Positions 45,850-53,751 of a stretch of 64,000 nucleotides of DNA are shown here, piece after piece. Position 1 is the first letter of the stretch, and every line of letters starts with the position of its first letter. The position numbers were made by a program, and so were the translations under genes. Source of the stretch: Bryobacterales bacterium (GTDB lineage Bacteria > Acidobacteriota > Terriglobia > Bryobacterales > UBA6623); the NCBI GenBank assembly GCA_022824585.1, contig JAJDZN010000057.1:1-64000 (forward strand), in the 5' to 3' direction. The notes below the pieces were generated by a model, which saw only the letters and a list, made by a program, of their open reading frames with translations, did no database searches and was not told where the DNA came from.

Positions 45850-45856
45850 GCCAAGC

Positions 45857-46531
45857 CTAGACCTCGGCGGACGGGCAAAGCCTTGCCAGCGTGCAGGCTT
45901 GGCAGCGGGGCTGGCGCGCCTTGCACACCGCACGGCCGTGATGGATGATCTGGTGCGAGTACATGACCCACCTTGACCTAGGCAACAGGTCCATCAGTAC
46001 TCTCTCGATCTTCTTCGGATCCTTTCCCGCGCTCAGGCCCAAGCGTTCCGAGATGCGCTGGACATGCGTGTCAACGACCACCCCCGTGGCCTTGCCGAAC
46101 CAGGTGCCGGTCACGACATTGGCTGTCTTGCGGGCAACGCCGGGCAGGGTCAGCAACTGCTCCATGCGCGACGGCACCTCGCCGCCGTACTCGCTGACAA
46201 TGCGCTCTGCCGCGCCTTTGAGGGACTTGGACTTGTTGCGAAAGAAACCGGTGGTGCGGACCAGATCCTCGATGCTCTCCAGTGGCGCGAGCGCCATGTC
46301 CTGGACAGTGGGGTAGGCCGCGAACAAGTCCGGGGTGACCTTGTTGACTCTCGCGTCGGTGCACTGCGCCGAGAGAATCGTGGCGACCAGAAGTTCCCAA
46401 GCGCTCCTGTGGCGGAGGGCGCATTCGGCGGCAGGGTATTCGCGATCCAAGCGCCGAAGAATCTTGCGGGATCGCCGCTTGCGCTCCTCAGGGGTCTCCT
46501 CGGCTGTGCTCGCGTCACGCATCTCCGCCAT
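45857..46531 (-). CDS. nth: Endonuclease III (DNA glycosylase/AP lyase)
   Basis: The 224-residue protein excises oxidised pyrimidines. It has SAQCTDARVNKVTP, the helix-hairpin-helix LPGVARKTANVV with the catalytic Lys, the VDTHV Asp, and a C-terminal iron-sulfur site CKARQPRCQACTLARLC spaced 6-2-5. The ATG at 46531 gives a normal length. The frame stays open upstream to 46627, but those extra 32 residues look unlike the family. The start could also be the ATG at 46522. It lies downstream of glpD on the same strand. Confidence 0.95.
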   Translation of the reverse strand: MAEMRDASTAEETPEERKRRSRKILRRLDREYPAAECALRHRSAWELLVATILSAQCTDARVNKVTPDLFAAYPTVQDMALAPLESIEDLVRTTGFFRNKSKSLKGAAERIVSEYGGEVPSRMEQLLTLPGVARKTANVVTGTWFGKATGVVVDTHVQRISERLGLSAGKDPKKIERVLMDLLPRSRWVMYSHQIIHHGRAVCKARQPRCQACTLARLCPSAEV

Positions 46532-46645
46532 CGTAACCGACCGGCACGCTTGGGCAAGGGCCTCTGCCGCGCGGTCCGTTCCCGGCGCCATCGCCGCGAC
46601 CGCCCGGCTGGGCGCCGCACCTCCCACCCGGCCCGGGGAGCCGGG

Positions 46646-48184
46646 CTATTCCCTCAAGAGGGTTTGGGCAAGCTCGGTATCGTACTCGTCCAGAGCCCTG
46701 TCGCGCTCTGCCCGATCCCATCCAAGCCTTCCGGCGGCCACGTCAGCGGCTGCCTCGGCCCATGAGCGCTCGTAGTGCTGGTCGAAGGCCGCGCCGGTGC
46801 GCCGCAACATCACGTCTGCCAACGTCATGGCGCCCTCTTGCTCTATTGCATGGAGCACCTGGCCGCGCTTGGTCGAACAGCCGTCGGCCAGAGGGCGCAT
46901 CATGCTTGGATCCGCTGCGATGGCATCCAGCACGTCGCGCCAACGCGGGCCGTAGAGTGCCGCAAACTCCGGCGGTGCTCCGGTCAGCGCACTGGGCCGG
47001 GACCGTTCGACCGCAGCCGTGCTGATGCCCGAAATACGAGCGACGCGGCGCAGCACGGCCTTGGCGAACGACGGTGCCGTGGTCAGCTTGCCCCCGGCCA
47101 TCGTGAGCAGGCCCGATACGCCGTCTGTCTTCTCGTGCTCTACGATCGCGTGGTCGCGCGACGCCCGGTTGAGGTCAGCCTGAGGGACTTTCAGGATTGG
47201 GCGCGAACCGGAATAGGCATACAAGACGTCCTGGCGAGCAAGGCCCAAGGCCGGAAACAGCGCATTGGCCTCCCGGAGCAAGTAGCGAATCTCGGATTCC
47301 TCCGGCAGCGCGAGGGAGGGATCTCCGCGGAACAAGGTCTCCGTAGTGCCGATCAATCGCAAGCCCCGCCACGGAATGATGAAGAACGGGCGCCGGTCAG
47401 CCCGGGCCTCGCGATAGACCGCATGCCGGGGAGCGCCGGGCAGCTCGCGCACCACGATGTGTGCGCCGTTCACCAATGACAGCAGCGGCTCGGAGGCGTT
47501 CTTCGTGGCAAGCTTCAGCAGTTGGTCCGCCCATGCGCCAGTGGCGTTTACGACTACGCGGCCGCGAAGCTCCCCCGATCCCCCCAGCCCTTCGAACCGG
47601 ACGCCATCGACCCGGGAATCGCGCAACAGCAGGCCGGTGACGCGCGCATGATTGCGGATGTCAGCGCCAGCTGCCTGTGCCTGCAGGGCCATCTCGAGCG
47701 CAAGCCTCTCCGGAAAAACGGCTTGGCAGTCGAAATACTCGAAGCCGCCGACCAGCCCATCGGGGTCGAGGCCGGGAAGCAGTGCCAGCAGCTCGCGGGC
47801 ACTGATCCGTCTGGGCGCCGGCAGGCTGCCGCCTGCGGAAAGCAGGCCATACAGGGCCAACCCGCAGGCGATGTACCACCGTGCGCGAGAATCGCTGCGA
47901 TACACGGGCAGGAGAAACGGCTGGGGCTGGACAATGCCGGGAAACTCGCGCAACAGCGTCGCGCGATCCCTCAATGACTCGCGCACGAGCGGGAATCGAA
48001 AGCTCTCCAAGTAGCGGAGCCCGCCGTGGATCAGGCGGGTCGAGCGGCTGGTGACGCCGGCCCCGAAGTCGCGCGCTTCCAGCAAGGCCACGCGCAAGCC
48101 CGCCTGAGCCGCCTCGCGGGCCAAGGCGCAACCGTTGATTCCGCCACCGACTACGACCAAGTCATAATGGCTGCTGGTGCCCAA
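46646..48184 (-). CDS. glpD: FAD-dependent glycerol-3-phosphate dehydrogenase
   Basis: The 512-residue protein oxidises glycerol-3-phosphate to dihydroxyacetone phosphate at the inner membrane and passes electrons to quinone. The FAD motif VVVGGGINGCALAREAAQAG opens the protein, followed by TSRSTRLIHGGLRYLE, VVNATGAWADQLL and TMAGGKLTTAPSFA; the C-terminal domain is complete. The start appears to be TTG at 48184, with TAGATT five bases upstream. No glycerol kinase or facilitator is near. It is divergent from pyrD. Confidence 0.93.
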   Translation of the reverse strand: MGTSSHYDLVVVGGGINGCALAREAAQAGLRVALLEARDFGAGVTSRSTRLIHGGLRYLESFRFPLVRESLRDRATLLREFPGIVQPQPFLLPVYRSDSRARWYIACGLALYGLLSAGGSLPAPRRISARELLALLPGLDPDGLVGGFEYFDCQAVFPERLALEMALQAQAAGADIRNHARVTGLLLRDSRVDGVRFEGLGGSGELRGRVVVNATGAWADQLLKLATKNASEPLLSLVNGAHIVVRELPGAPRHAVYREARADRRPFFIIPWRGLRLIGTTETLFRGDPSLALPEESEIRYLLREANALFPALGLARQDVLYAYSGSRPILKVPQADLNRASRDHAIVEHEKTDGVSGLLTMAGGKLTTAPSFAKAVLRRVARISGISTAAVERSRPSALTGAPPEFAALYGPRWRDVLDAIAADPSMMRPLADGCSTKRGQVLHAIEQEGAMTLADVMLRRTGAAFDQHYERSWAEAAADVAAGRLGWDRAERDRALDEYDTELAQTLLRE

Positions 48185-48266
48185 TGATCAATCTACCAGC
48201 ATTCGGCGCGGCACCCGCAGAGCCGGCTTGGACAGTGAGAGCGTCGACAACGGAGTGAGCTGACTC

Positions 48267-49196
48267 GTGGCTGATCTGCGCACCACGCTCTGCGGTGTCG
48301 AACTGAAGAACCCGGTCATCGCCGCGAGCGGTACGTTCGGCTACGGCGGCGAATTCGCCAGCCAAGCGGCGCTCGACCGCATCGGCGCGATCGTGGTCAA
48401 GGGCTTGTCCCGGGAACCGATCCGGGGCAACGCCTCGCCTCGCGTGACCGAGACCGCGGCGGGCATGCTCAACGCGATCGGCCTGCAAAACGTCGGCGTG
48501 AAGGCGTTCGTTGCCGAGAAGCTCCCGCTCCTCGGGCAGTTCGGTGTGCCGGTCTTCGCCAACGTCTTCGGCTATGGCCTCGCCGACTACGTCGAAGTCC
48601 TGAGCGTCCTTGAGGACGCCGAGGGCGTGGCGGCCTATGAACTGAACGTCTCCTGCCCCAATACCAAGCGGGGGGGGCTGGAATTCGGCGCGCACGCCGA
48701 CGAGTTGTCGAGAGCTGTCGAGGCGGCGCGCGCCGTTGCCAAGCGGCGCCCCCTGTTGGTGAAGCTCTCGCCGAACGTTACCGACATCAGCGAGATGGCG
48801 AGGGCAGCCGTCGAAGGCGGCGCCGACGGCTTGAGTCTGATCAACACCCTGAGGGGCTTGGCAGTCGACGCGCACAGCCGCACTCCGGTGCTCAGCACCG
48901 GTTCGGGAGGCTTGTCCGGGCCGGCCATCAAGCCCGTCGCCCTGCACATGGTGCATCAGGTTTCGCAGTCAGTGGATGTGCCGATCATCGGTATCGGCGG
49001 GATCGCCACGGCCGAAGATATCGTCGAATTCCTCTTGTGCGGCGCTACGGCGGTACAAGTGGGAACCGCGAGTTTCTGGGATCCGGCGCGGGTGGCGGAC
49101 CTGCCCGCGGAGCTTGATTCCTACCTCGATGCGGACGGCACCGCCAAGGCGGCCGAACTCACGGGCGGGCTGCGGCCGCCAGCGGGAGCGGCCTAA
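48267..49196 (+). CDS. pyrD: Dihydroorotate dehydrogenase, class 1B catalytic subunit
   Basis: The 309-residue protein oxidises dihydroorotate to orotate in pyrimidine synthesis. Class 1B features are the catalytic Cys in ELNVSCPNTKRGG, the Lys in PLLVKLSPNVTDI, and GIGGIATAEDIVEFLLCGA at the phosphate site. Class 1B enzymes use NAD through a PyrK partner, and no pyrK is in the window. Start is GTG. The last four bases overlap the end of convergent add. Confidence 0.95.
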   Translation: MADLRTTLCGVELKNPVIAASGTFGYGGEFASQAALDRIGAIVVKGLSREPIRGNASPRVTETAAGMLNAIGLQNVGVKAFVAEKLPLLGQFGVPVFANVFGYGLADYVEVLSVLEDAEGVAAYELNVSCPNTKRGGLEFGAHADELSRAVEAARAVAKRRPLLVKLSPNVTDISEMARAAVEGGADGLSLINTLRGLAVDAHSRTPVLSTGSGGLSGPAIKPVALHMVHQVSQSVDVPIIGIGGIATAEDIVEFLLCGATAVQVGTASFWDPARVADLPAELDSYLDADGTAKAAELTGGLRPPAGAA

Positions 49197-50245
49197 GCGG
49201 CTGCCTCGGCGTCGAAGGCGAACGCGAAAGCACCGCTCGCCAGCCCGTCAATCTCGCCCGTAGTGAACCCGAGGCTTCGGAGCCCGGCCAGCTCCTCGGC
49301 CAGCGAGATGTCGAAAAACGTCGGATCGTCGGTGTTGATCGACATCGGCACGCCAGCCTCGTACAGCTCCCGCACCGGATGTGCTTCCATCGAGGGGTAT
49401 ACACCCGTCCGGACGTTGCTCGTCGGGCAAATCTCGAGCGGTATCTTGCGTTCGGCAAGGTGACTGACCAGCCTGGGATCTTCAATCGCGCGGACGCCGT
49501 GCCCGATCCGCTCGACTCGGAGCGTGTCTAGAGCATGCCAGACGCTCTCCGGACCCAGTGCCTCGCCGGCGTGGACCGTCGCCCTGAGCCCGCCCTCGCG
49601 GGCAAGCGCGTAAACGCGCCCGAACTGTCTGGCCGGATACAGGTGCTCGGCGCCGCCGAGCGTCAGCCCGACCACGGTGGGCGGCAGCAGCGGCAGCAAC
49701 CTCTCAAGCAGCTTCTCCGCCGCGTCCGGTCCGTAGTTCCGCACCAGATCCACGATCCAGCGCACCTTGGGACGGGCTGGCGGATCCTCTCCCAGTGCGT
49801 CCAGGATTCCCTCCAGGGGCAATCCCTGCTGCAGATACTCCGGGATCGAGACGGTGACTTCGGCGTAGGTGATGTTCTGGGCGCAGAGATGCTCCCGCAC
49901 GCCAACGACTAAGCCGCGGAAATCGTCGATCTCGCGCACGAAGAAGACCGTGAAGAAGTAGGCCGCCAAGAATTGCTCGAGGCTGTCAAACCGGAACAGC
50001 CCGTCCAGTTCCTCGGCTGGATCGCTCGCGGCCAGAATGCGCGCAATGGCAGGCTGGCGTCGGAGCATTGCGAGCTGGCTTGGCGGCGCCGACGCAAGGG
50101 CCCGGGCAGGAGGGCACTTGCGAACCCTATCCCTCAGGTAATCGCGAGGGATGGCACCCCGCAGGTGCAGGTGCAGTTCCGCCTTGGGGCGCGCCTCGAG
50201 TTCCGCCAACCAGCCAGCCCACTGGCGTGCGCCGGATTCAGACAT
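49193..50245 (-). CDS. add: Adenosine deaminase
   Basis: The 350-residue metalloenzyme deaminates adenosine to inosine. Motifs in order: AELHLHLRGAI (zinc ligands), VHAGEAL (catalytic Glu), ERIGHGVRAI and MSINTDDPTFF with the zinc Asp. Length and order are normal, though members of this superfamily may prefer other 6-aminopurine substrates. It converges on pyrD; nucleotide salvage and synthesis genes are thus back to back. Confidence 0.9.
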   Translation of the reverse strand: MSESGARQWAGWLAELEARPKAELHLHLRGAIPRDYLRDRVRKCPPARALASAPPSQLAMLRRQPAIARILAASDPAEELDGLFRFDSLEQFLAAYFFTVFFVREIDDFRGLVVGVREHLCAQNITYAEVTVSIPEYLQQGLPLEGILDALGEDPPARPKVRWIVDLVRNYGPDAAEKLLERLLPLLPPTVVGLTLGGAEHLYPARQFGRVYALAREGGLRATVHAGEALGPESVWHALDTLRVERIGHGVRAIEDPRLVSHLAERKIPLEICPTSNVRTGVYPSMEAHPVRELYEAGVPMSINTDDPTFFDISLAEELAGLRSLGFTTGEIDGLASGAFAFAFDAEAAA

Positions 50246-50300
50246 GGAAGATCAGGCCGCGACGACAGGCGCGGAAGGCGGACACCTCCCGCGGCGCGCC

Positions 50301-51806
50301 TCAGCCGCGCTCTCCGTATTGGTCCCTCAGGCGCGCGAGTTCCGACTGCAGCTCCTGGACCAAACCGGCGTGGCCGGGCTCGGCGGAAAGGTTGCGCAGC
50401 TCGTCAGGATCCTCCTGCAGGTCGAAGAGTTCCCAATAGTCGCCCTCCCCGTAGTATTCGATCAACTTGTAGCGGTCGGTGCGGACTCCGCGATGCGGGC
50501 CCACTCGGTGCGGAGTCCAGTACTGGAAGCTCGGGTCCGTCATTTGCTCGCGGGCCATTTCGCGAAACGCCCACGAGTTCTCGTAGTAGCTGTACAAGAT
50601 CGAGTCCCGCCAGTCGTCTGGCGGGCTGCCCTCCAGCAGGGGCCGCAAGCTGCGGCCCTGCATCTGGCCGGGCACGCCGACGCCGGCGAAATCGAGCAGC
50701 GTCGGCGCGATGTCGATGTTGACGGCCGGGCGGGCTTCCACCTGGGCGGCCGCCACCAGGCGCGGGTAGCGCACGAGCAGCGGGACGCGCAGCGCCGGCT
50801 CGTACATGAAGCGCTTGTCGTACCAGCCGTGCTCGCCGATGAAATAGCCGTTGTCTGTCGTGTAAAGCACGAGAGTGTCCTCGGCCAAGCCAGACGTGTC
50901 CAAGTAGTCGAGAACGCGGCCGAGTCCTTCGTCAACGCCGTAGACAGCCCGATGGTGGTCCTTGGCAAAGCGCTGGTAGATCCATTCGCGCTTCTGGCCC
51001 GGACTCAAGCCGGGCGGCAGGTCAGCGTAGTCGCCCTCTAGGCTGATCTCGAAACGCATGTCGCGCGCCTCGGCCGCCACTCGTCGAGTGGCGTAGTCGT
51101 CGTCATAGGTCGACGGCTTGGGCCAGTCGATGTCGGCGAACATATCCGCATGCCGGGGAGCTGGCGTGAACGGTCGATGCGGGGCCTTGTGCTGGTACAG
51201 CAGGCAGAACGGCCCCGCGCCGCCGCGGCGCAGAAAGTCGAGGGCGAAGTCGGTCGTGATGTCAGTGGCATAGCCGGACTCTTTGCTCGGCTGCCCGTTC
51301 ACGACGAAGTCGGGATCGAAGTAGACGCCCTGTCCGGGCAGCACCTTCCATTCGTCGAAGCCGCGGGGCTGCTGGCGCAGGTGCCACTTGCCGACCAGGC
51401 CGGTGCGATAGCCGGCCTGCTGGAGCAATTGCGGAAACGTCGGCAGGCTCGGGTCCAGCTCTTCCACGGCATCGGCTTTCTCGGAATTGCCGCGGATTCC
51501 GTGGACATGCGAATAGCAGCCCGTCAAGACGGTGGCCCGGCCCGGCGCGCACAGGGAGTTCGTGCAGTAGGCATTCGCGAAGCGCGCCCCTTCGCTGGCC
51601 AGGCGGTCCATGCTGGGCGTCTGCAGCAGCGGATGGCCCGCGCAGCTCATCTGCGAGTGCTGCTGGTCGTCGGTCATCACCAGCAAGATGTTGGGGCGCG
51701 GCGCGGTCGAGCCCCCGCACCGCGTTAGAAACGCGGCCGCACCGCCCGCAAACGACTGCAACGCCCGCCTGCGGGTGAGAGCTGATCTAGAGATTAGGTC
51801 TTGCAT
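50301..51806 (-). CDS. Exported sulfatase (formylglycine-dependent), second copy
   Basis: The 501-residue protein has a Tat-like leader (LTRRRALQSFAGGAAAFL) and the sulfatase fold. The active-site motif is SLCAPGRATVLTG with Cys86 (CxPxR) and metal ligands in MTDDQQH (Asp46, Asp47) and YTTDNGYFIGEHG. LFDLQEDPDELRNL closes the protein. It differs clearly from the copy at 15685 and probably has another sulfated substrate. The ATG at 51806 starts 13 bases inside the upstream enoyl-CoA hydratase gene, so the two are coupled. Confidence 0.92.
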   Translation of the reverse strand: MQDLISRSALTRRRALQSFAGGAAAFLTRCGGSTAPRPNILLVMTDDQQHSQMSCAGHPLLQTPSMDRLASEGARFANAYCTNSLCAPGRATVLTGCYSHVHGIRGNSEKADAVEELDPSLPTFPQLLQQAGYRTGLVGKWHLRQQPRGFDEWKVLPGQGVYFDPDFVVNGQPSKESGYATDITTDFALDFLRRGGAGPFCLLYQHKAPHRPFTPAPRHADMFADIDWPKPSTYDDDYATRRVAAEARDMRFEISLEGDYADLPPGLSPGQKREWIYQRFAKDHHRAVYGVDEGLGRVLDYLDTSGLAEDTLVLYTTDNGYFIGEHGWYDKRFMYEPALRVPLLVRYPRLVAAAQVEARPAVNIDIAPTLLDFAGVGVPGQMQGRSLRPLLEGSPPDDWRDSILYSYYENSWAFREMAREQMTDPSFQYWTPHRVGPHRGVRTDRYKLIEYYGEGDYWELFDLQEDPDELRNLSAEPGHAGLVQELQSELARLRDQYGERG

Positions 51807-52612
51807 GTCTCCGTTCCTCCGCCCTTGGCGGCCAGCCAAGGCGCGCGCCCCTTGTCCAAGAAGGCGCGCACCCCGGCACGCCCCTCGTCCGTGGACCTCC
51901 GCTCCGCCAGGACCTGCGCGGTCCGGTCGCGGATATCGTCGTCCAGCGGATTGTCTGCAATCTCGCGGACAAGCTCCTTGCAGGTAGCCAATGCGCCCGG
52001 AGCGCCCCTGAGCATGCGCTCAGTCATCTTCTGGGTCGCTGCATCCAAGGCCGTCGCCGGAACCACCTCGTCAACGAGTCCCCACGCTTGCGCGCGGCGC
52101 GCATCGACCCGCTCGGCAGTCAGCATCAGGCGCCGCGCCACCTTGGTGCCAAGCACTTCGACCAGATACGGGCCCACCATCGCCGGCACGAGTCCGAGCT
52201 GCACCTCGCTCAGGCGGAAGAAGGCATCCTCTGAAGCGACCGCGACATCGCAGCAAGCGACCAAGCCGACGCCACCGCCCACCGCTGCGCCCTGAACGCG
52301 GGCTACGGTCGGCTTGGCCATCGCGTGCAGCAGCCGAAGCATCTCGACGAAGCGGCGGGTGTCGGCCAGGTTCTGGGCCGGGTCTGCGGCACCCATGCGG
52401 CGCATGGCACGCAAATCGGCGCCGGCGCTGAAGCAGCTTCCGGCACCGGCCAGCTGGACCACCCGCACGCCGGAATCCGCCGCCAGCGACCGCAGCTTGT
52501 CCGAAAGCTCCTCGACCGTGTCATTGTCGAGCGCATTGCGGACTTCCGGGCGGTCAAGCACCAGGGTGGCCACGCACGCGCTCCGCTCAACGCGCACCCG
52601 AGGGGTCGGCAT
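51794..52612 (-). CDS. Enoyl-CoA hydratase/isomerase family protein
   Basis: The 272-residue crotonase-fold protein has the CoA-oxyanion segments FSAGADLRAMRRMG and VQGAAVGGGVGLVACCDVAVAS. The SEVQLGLVPAMVGPY segment resembles methylglutaconyl-CoA hydratases of leucine breakdown, with Glu in the usual place. The ATG at 52612 is preferred to the TTG two codons before it; TATCAT lies eight bases upstream. No other leucine degradation genes are near, so the exact acyl-CoA is unknown. Confidence 0.87.
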   Translation of the reverse strand: MPTPRVRVERSACVATLVLDRPEVRNALDNDTVEELSDKLRSLAADSGVRVVQLAGAGSCFSAGADLRAMRRMGAADPAQNLADTRRFVEMLRLLHAMAKPTVARVQGAAVGGGVGLVACCDVAVASEDAFFRLSEVQLGLVPAMVGPYLVEVLGTKVARRLMLTAERVDARRAQAWGLVDEVVPATALDAATQKMTERMLRGAPGALATCKELVREIADNPLDDDIRDRTAQVLAERRSTDEGRAGVRAFLDKGRAPWLAAKGGGTETCKT

Positions 52613-52642
52613 CGCCAAGAATGATAGCGGAATCCCGTCGGC

Positions 52643-53134
52643 TCAGCGACGAACCGGAACCGTGACGGGCAGTGTCTTGGGCGGCAGGCAGGCTTTGTCG
52701 TTACACGCCTGGAAGCGGAGCGAGCCTCGCAGCTCGCCCATATCCGCGGGCACGGACTCCACATGGAAGGTTGTCACGATCTCGACGCGCGACGAGTACA
52801 CCGATAGCGGCTTGTCCGAGAAGTCGTACTTAACCTCCTCGGCGGGCGGGTAGGAGACAGACTCGACGCGCAGCGGAAGAACGTCGGGCCAGGACAGGTG
52901 GGTCGGGATTAGGTATGGATCGTTCGGCCTGTCGGAATTGATGTGGTAACCGCGGCGGATGCGAACCGTGACCGGGACTCGCAGCGGTCCGGGTCCGGTG
53001 ATCCGAATGCCCGGGCCGGGCTCGATCGTGGCGGCCGAGAACCCCAGCTGCTGGGCCGACAGCTGAGCGCCAAGCAGCGCGAAGAGCGCGGCAACAGCCT
53101 TGAGCGGGGTCGCGCTAGAGCGATGCCGTGGCAT
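52643..53134 (-). CDS. Stand-alone DsbD N-terminal (alpha) domain, exported
   Basis: The 163-residue protein has a signal peptide and an immunoglobulin-like domain. It ends with RFQACNDKACLPPKTLPVTVP, whose two Cys match the redox pair of the DsbD N-terminal domain. Full DsbD also has an eight-helix membrane part and a thioredoxin part; both are absent here. It overlaps the end of the TlpA-like gene by 20 bases, so the two are probably produced together and may exchange electrons in the periplasm. A CcdA/DsbD membrane part elsewhere would be required. Confidence 0.85.
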   Translation of the reverse strand: MPRHRSSATPLKAVAALFALLGAQLSAQQLGFSAATIEPGPGIRITGPGPLRVPVTVRIRRGYHINSDRPNDPYLIPTHLSWPDVLPLRVESVSYPPAEEVKYDFSDKPLSVYSSRVEIVTTFHVESVPADMGELRGSLRFQACNDKACLPPKTLPVTVPVRR

Positions 53135-53666
53135 TCATGTCCAGCAGAACCTCGATCTCTTCCTCGTACGTCGCCTTGGCCACCAAGCCTTGGTGGGTGA
53201 AAACGATCTTGCCCGCCTGGTTCACGATCAGTGTGGTGGGCAGCACCATGATGCCGCCAAAGGTGTCCGAGACAGCGTCATCGCCCAGCAAGACCGGAAA
53301 GTTGAATTCCATCTTCTCGGCGAACTCGCGCACCGGGTCCCAGCCATCCTCGTCGAGAGAGACCGCCAAGACGGTAAAGCCGCGATCCTTGTACTGGCGC
53401 TGGAAGTCGACGAACCACGGCATCTCGATCTTGCAGGGGCCGCACCAAGTGGCCCAGAAGTTGATCAGGACGACCTTGCCTTCGATATCGGCGTTGGTGT
53501 GCGTCTTGCCGTCCAAGTCCCGCAGGCTGAACTCGGGGATTGATGGGTTGGCGGAGTCTGCCGCGGCCGCGGCAGGATTGCCGTCCTCGTCTGGCATGGG
53601 GCCGATGCCGCACGCAAGGGCGAAGACCATCGCGACGATGGCCAGAAACAGCGCGGTTCGTTGCAT
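53115..53666 (-). CDS. TlpA-like thioredoxin-fold lipoprotein
   Basis: The 183-residue protein has a lipobox (VFALAC), a Pro/Ala-rich spacer, and a thioredoxin fold with NFWATWCGPCKIEMPWF (Cys75, Cys78) and the cis-Pro in IMVLPTTLIVN. It resembles ResA/TlpA disulfide reductases used in cytochrome c maturation, fitting the multi-haem proteins in this window. It overlaps the DsbD-alpha gene. Start is ATG, with a weak TCTACT ~10 bases before it. Confidence 0.92.
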   Translation of the reverse strand: MQRTALFLAIVAMVFALACGIGPMPDEDGNPAAAAADSANPSIPEFSLRDLDGKTHTNADIEGKVVLINFWATWCGPCKIEMPWFVDFQRQYKDRGFTVLAVSLDEDGWDPVREFAEKMEFNFPVLLGDDAVSDTFGGIMVLPTTLIVNQAGKIVFTHQGLVAKATYEEEIEVLLDMNATASL

Positions 53667-53751
53667 TGCGAGTAGAGCGCCCCGACGCCCTACGCAGATT
53701 ATACAGGTTGAGTGCCGGGCTTAGAATGTGTCTGCCGGAGAACTGCTAGTT

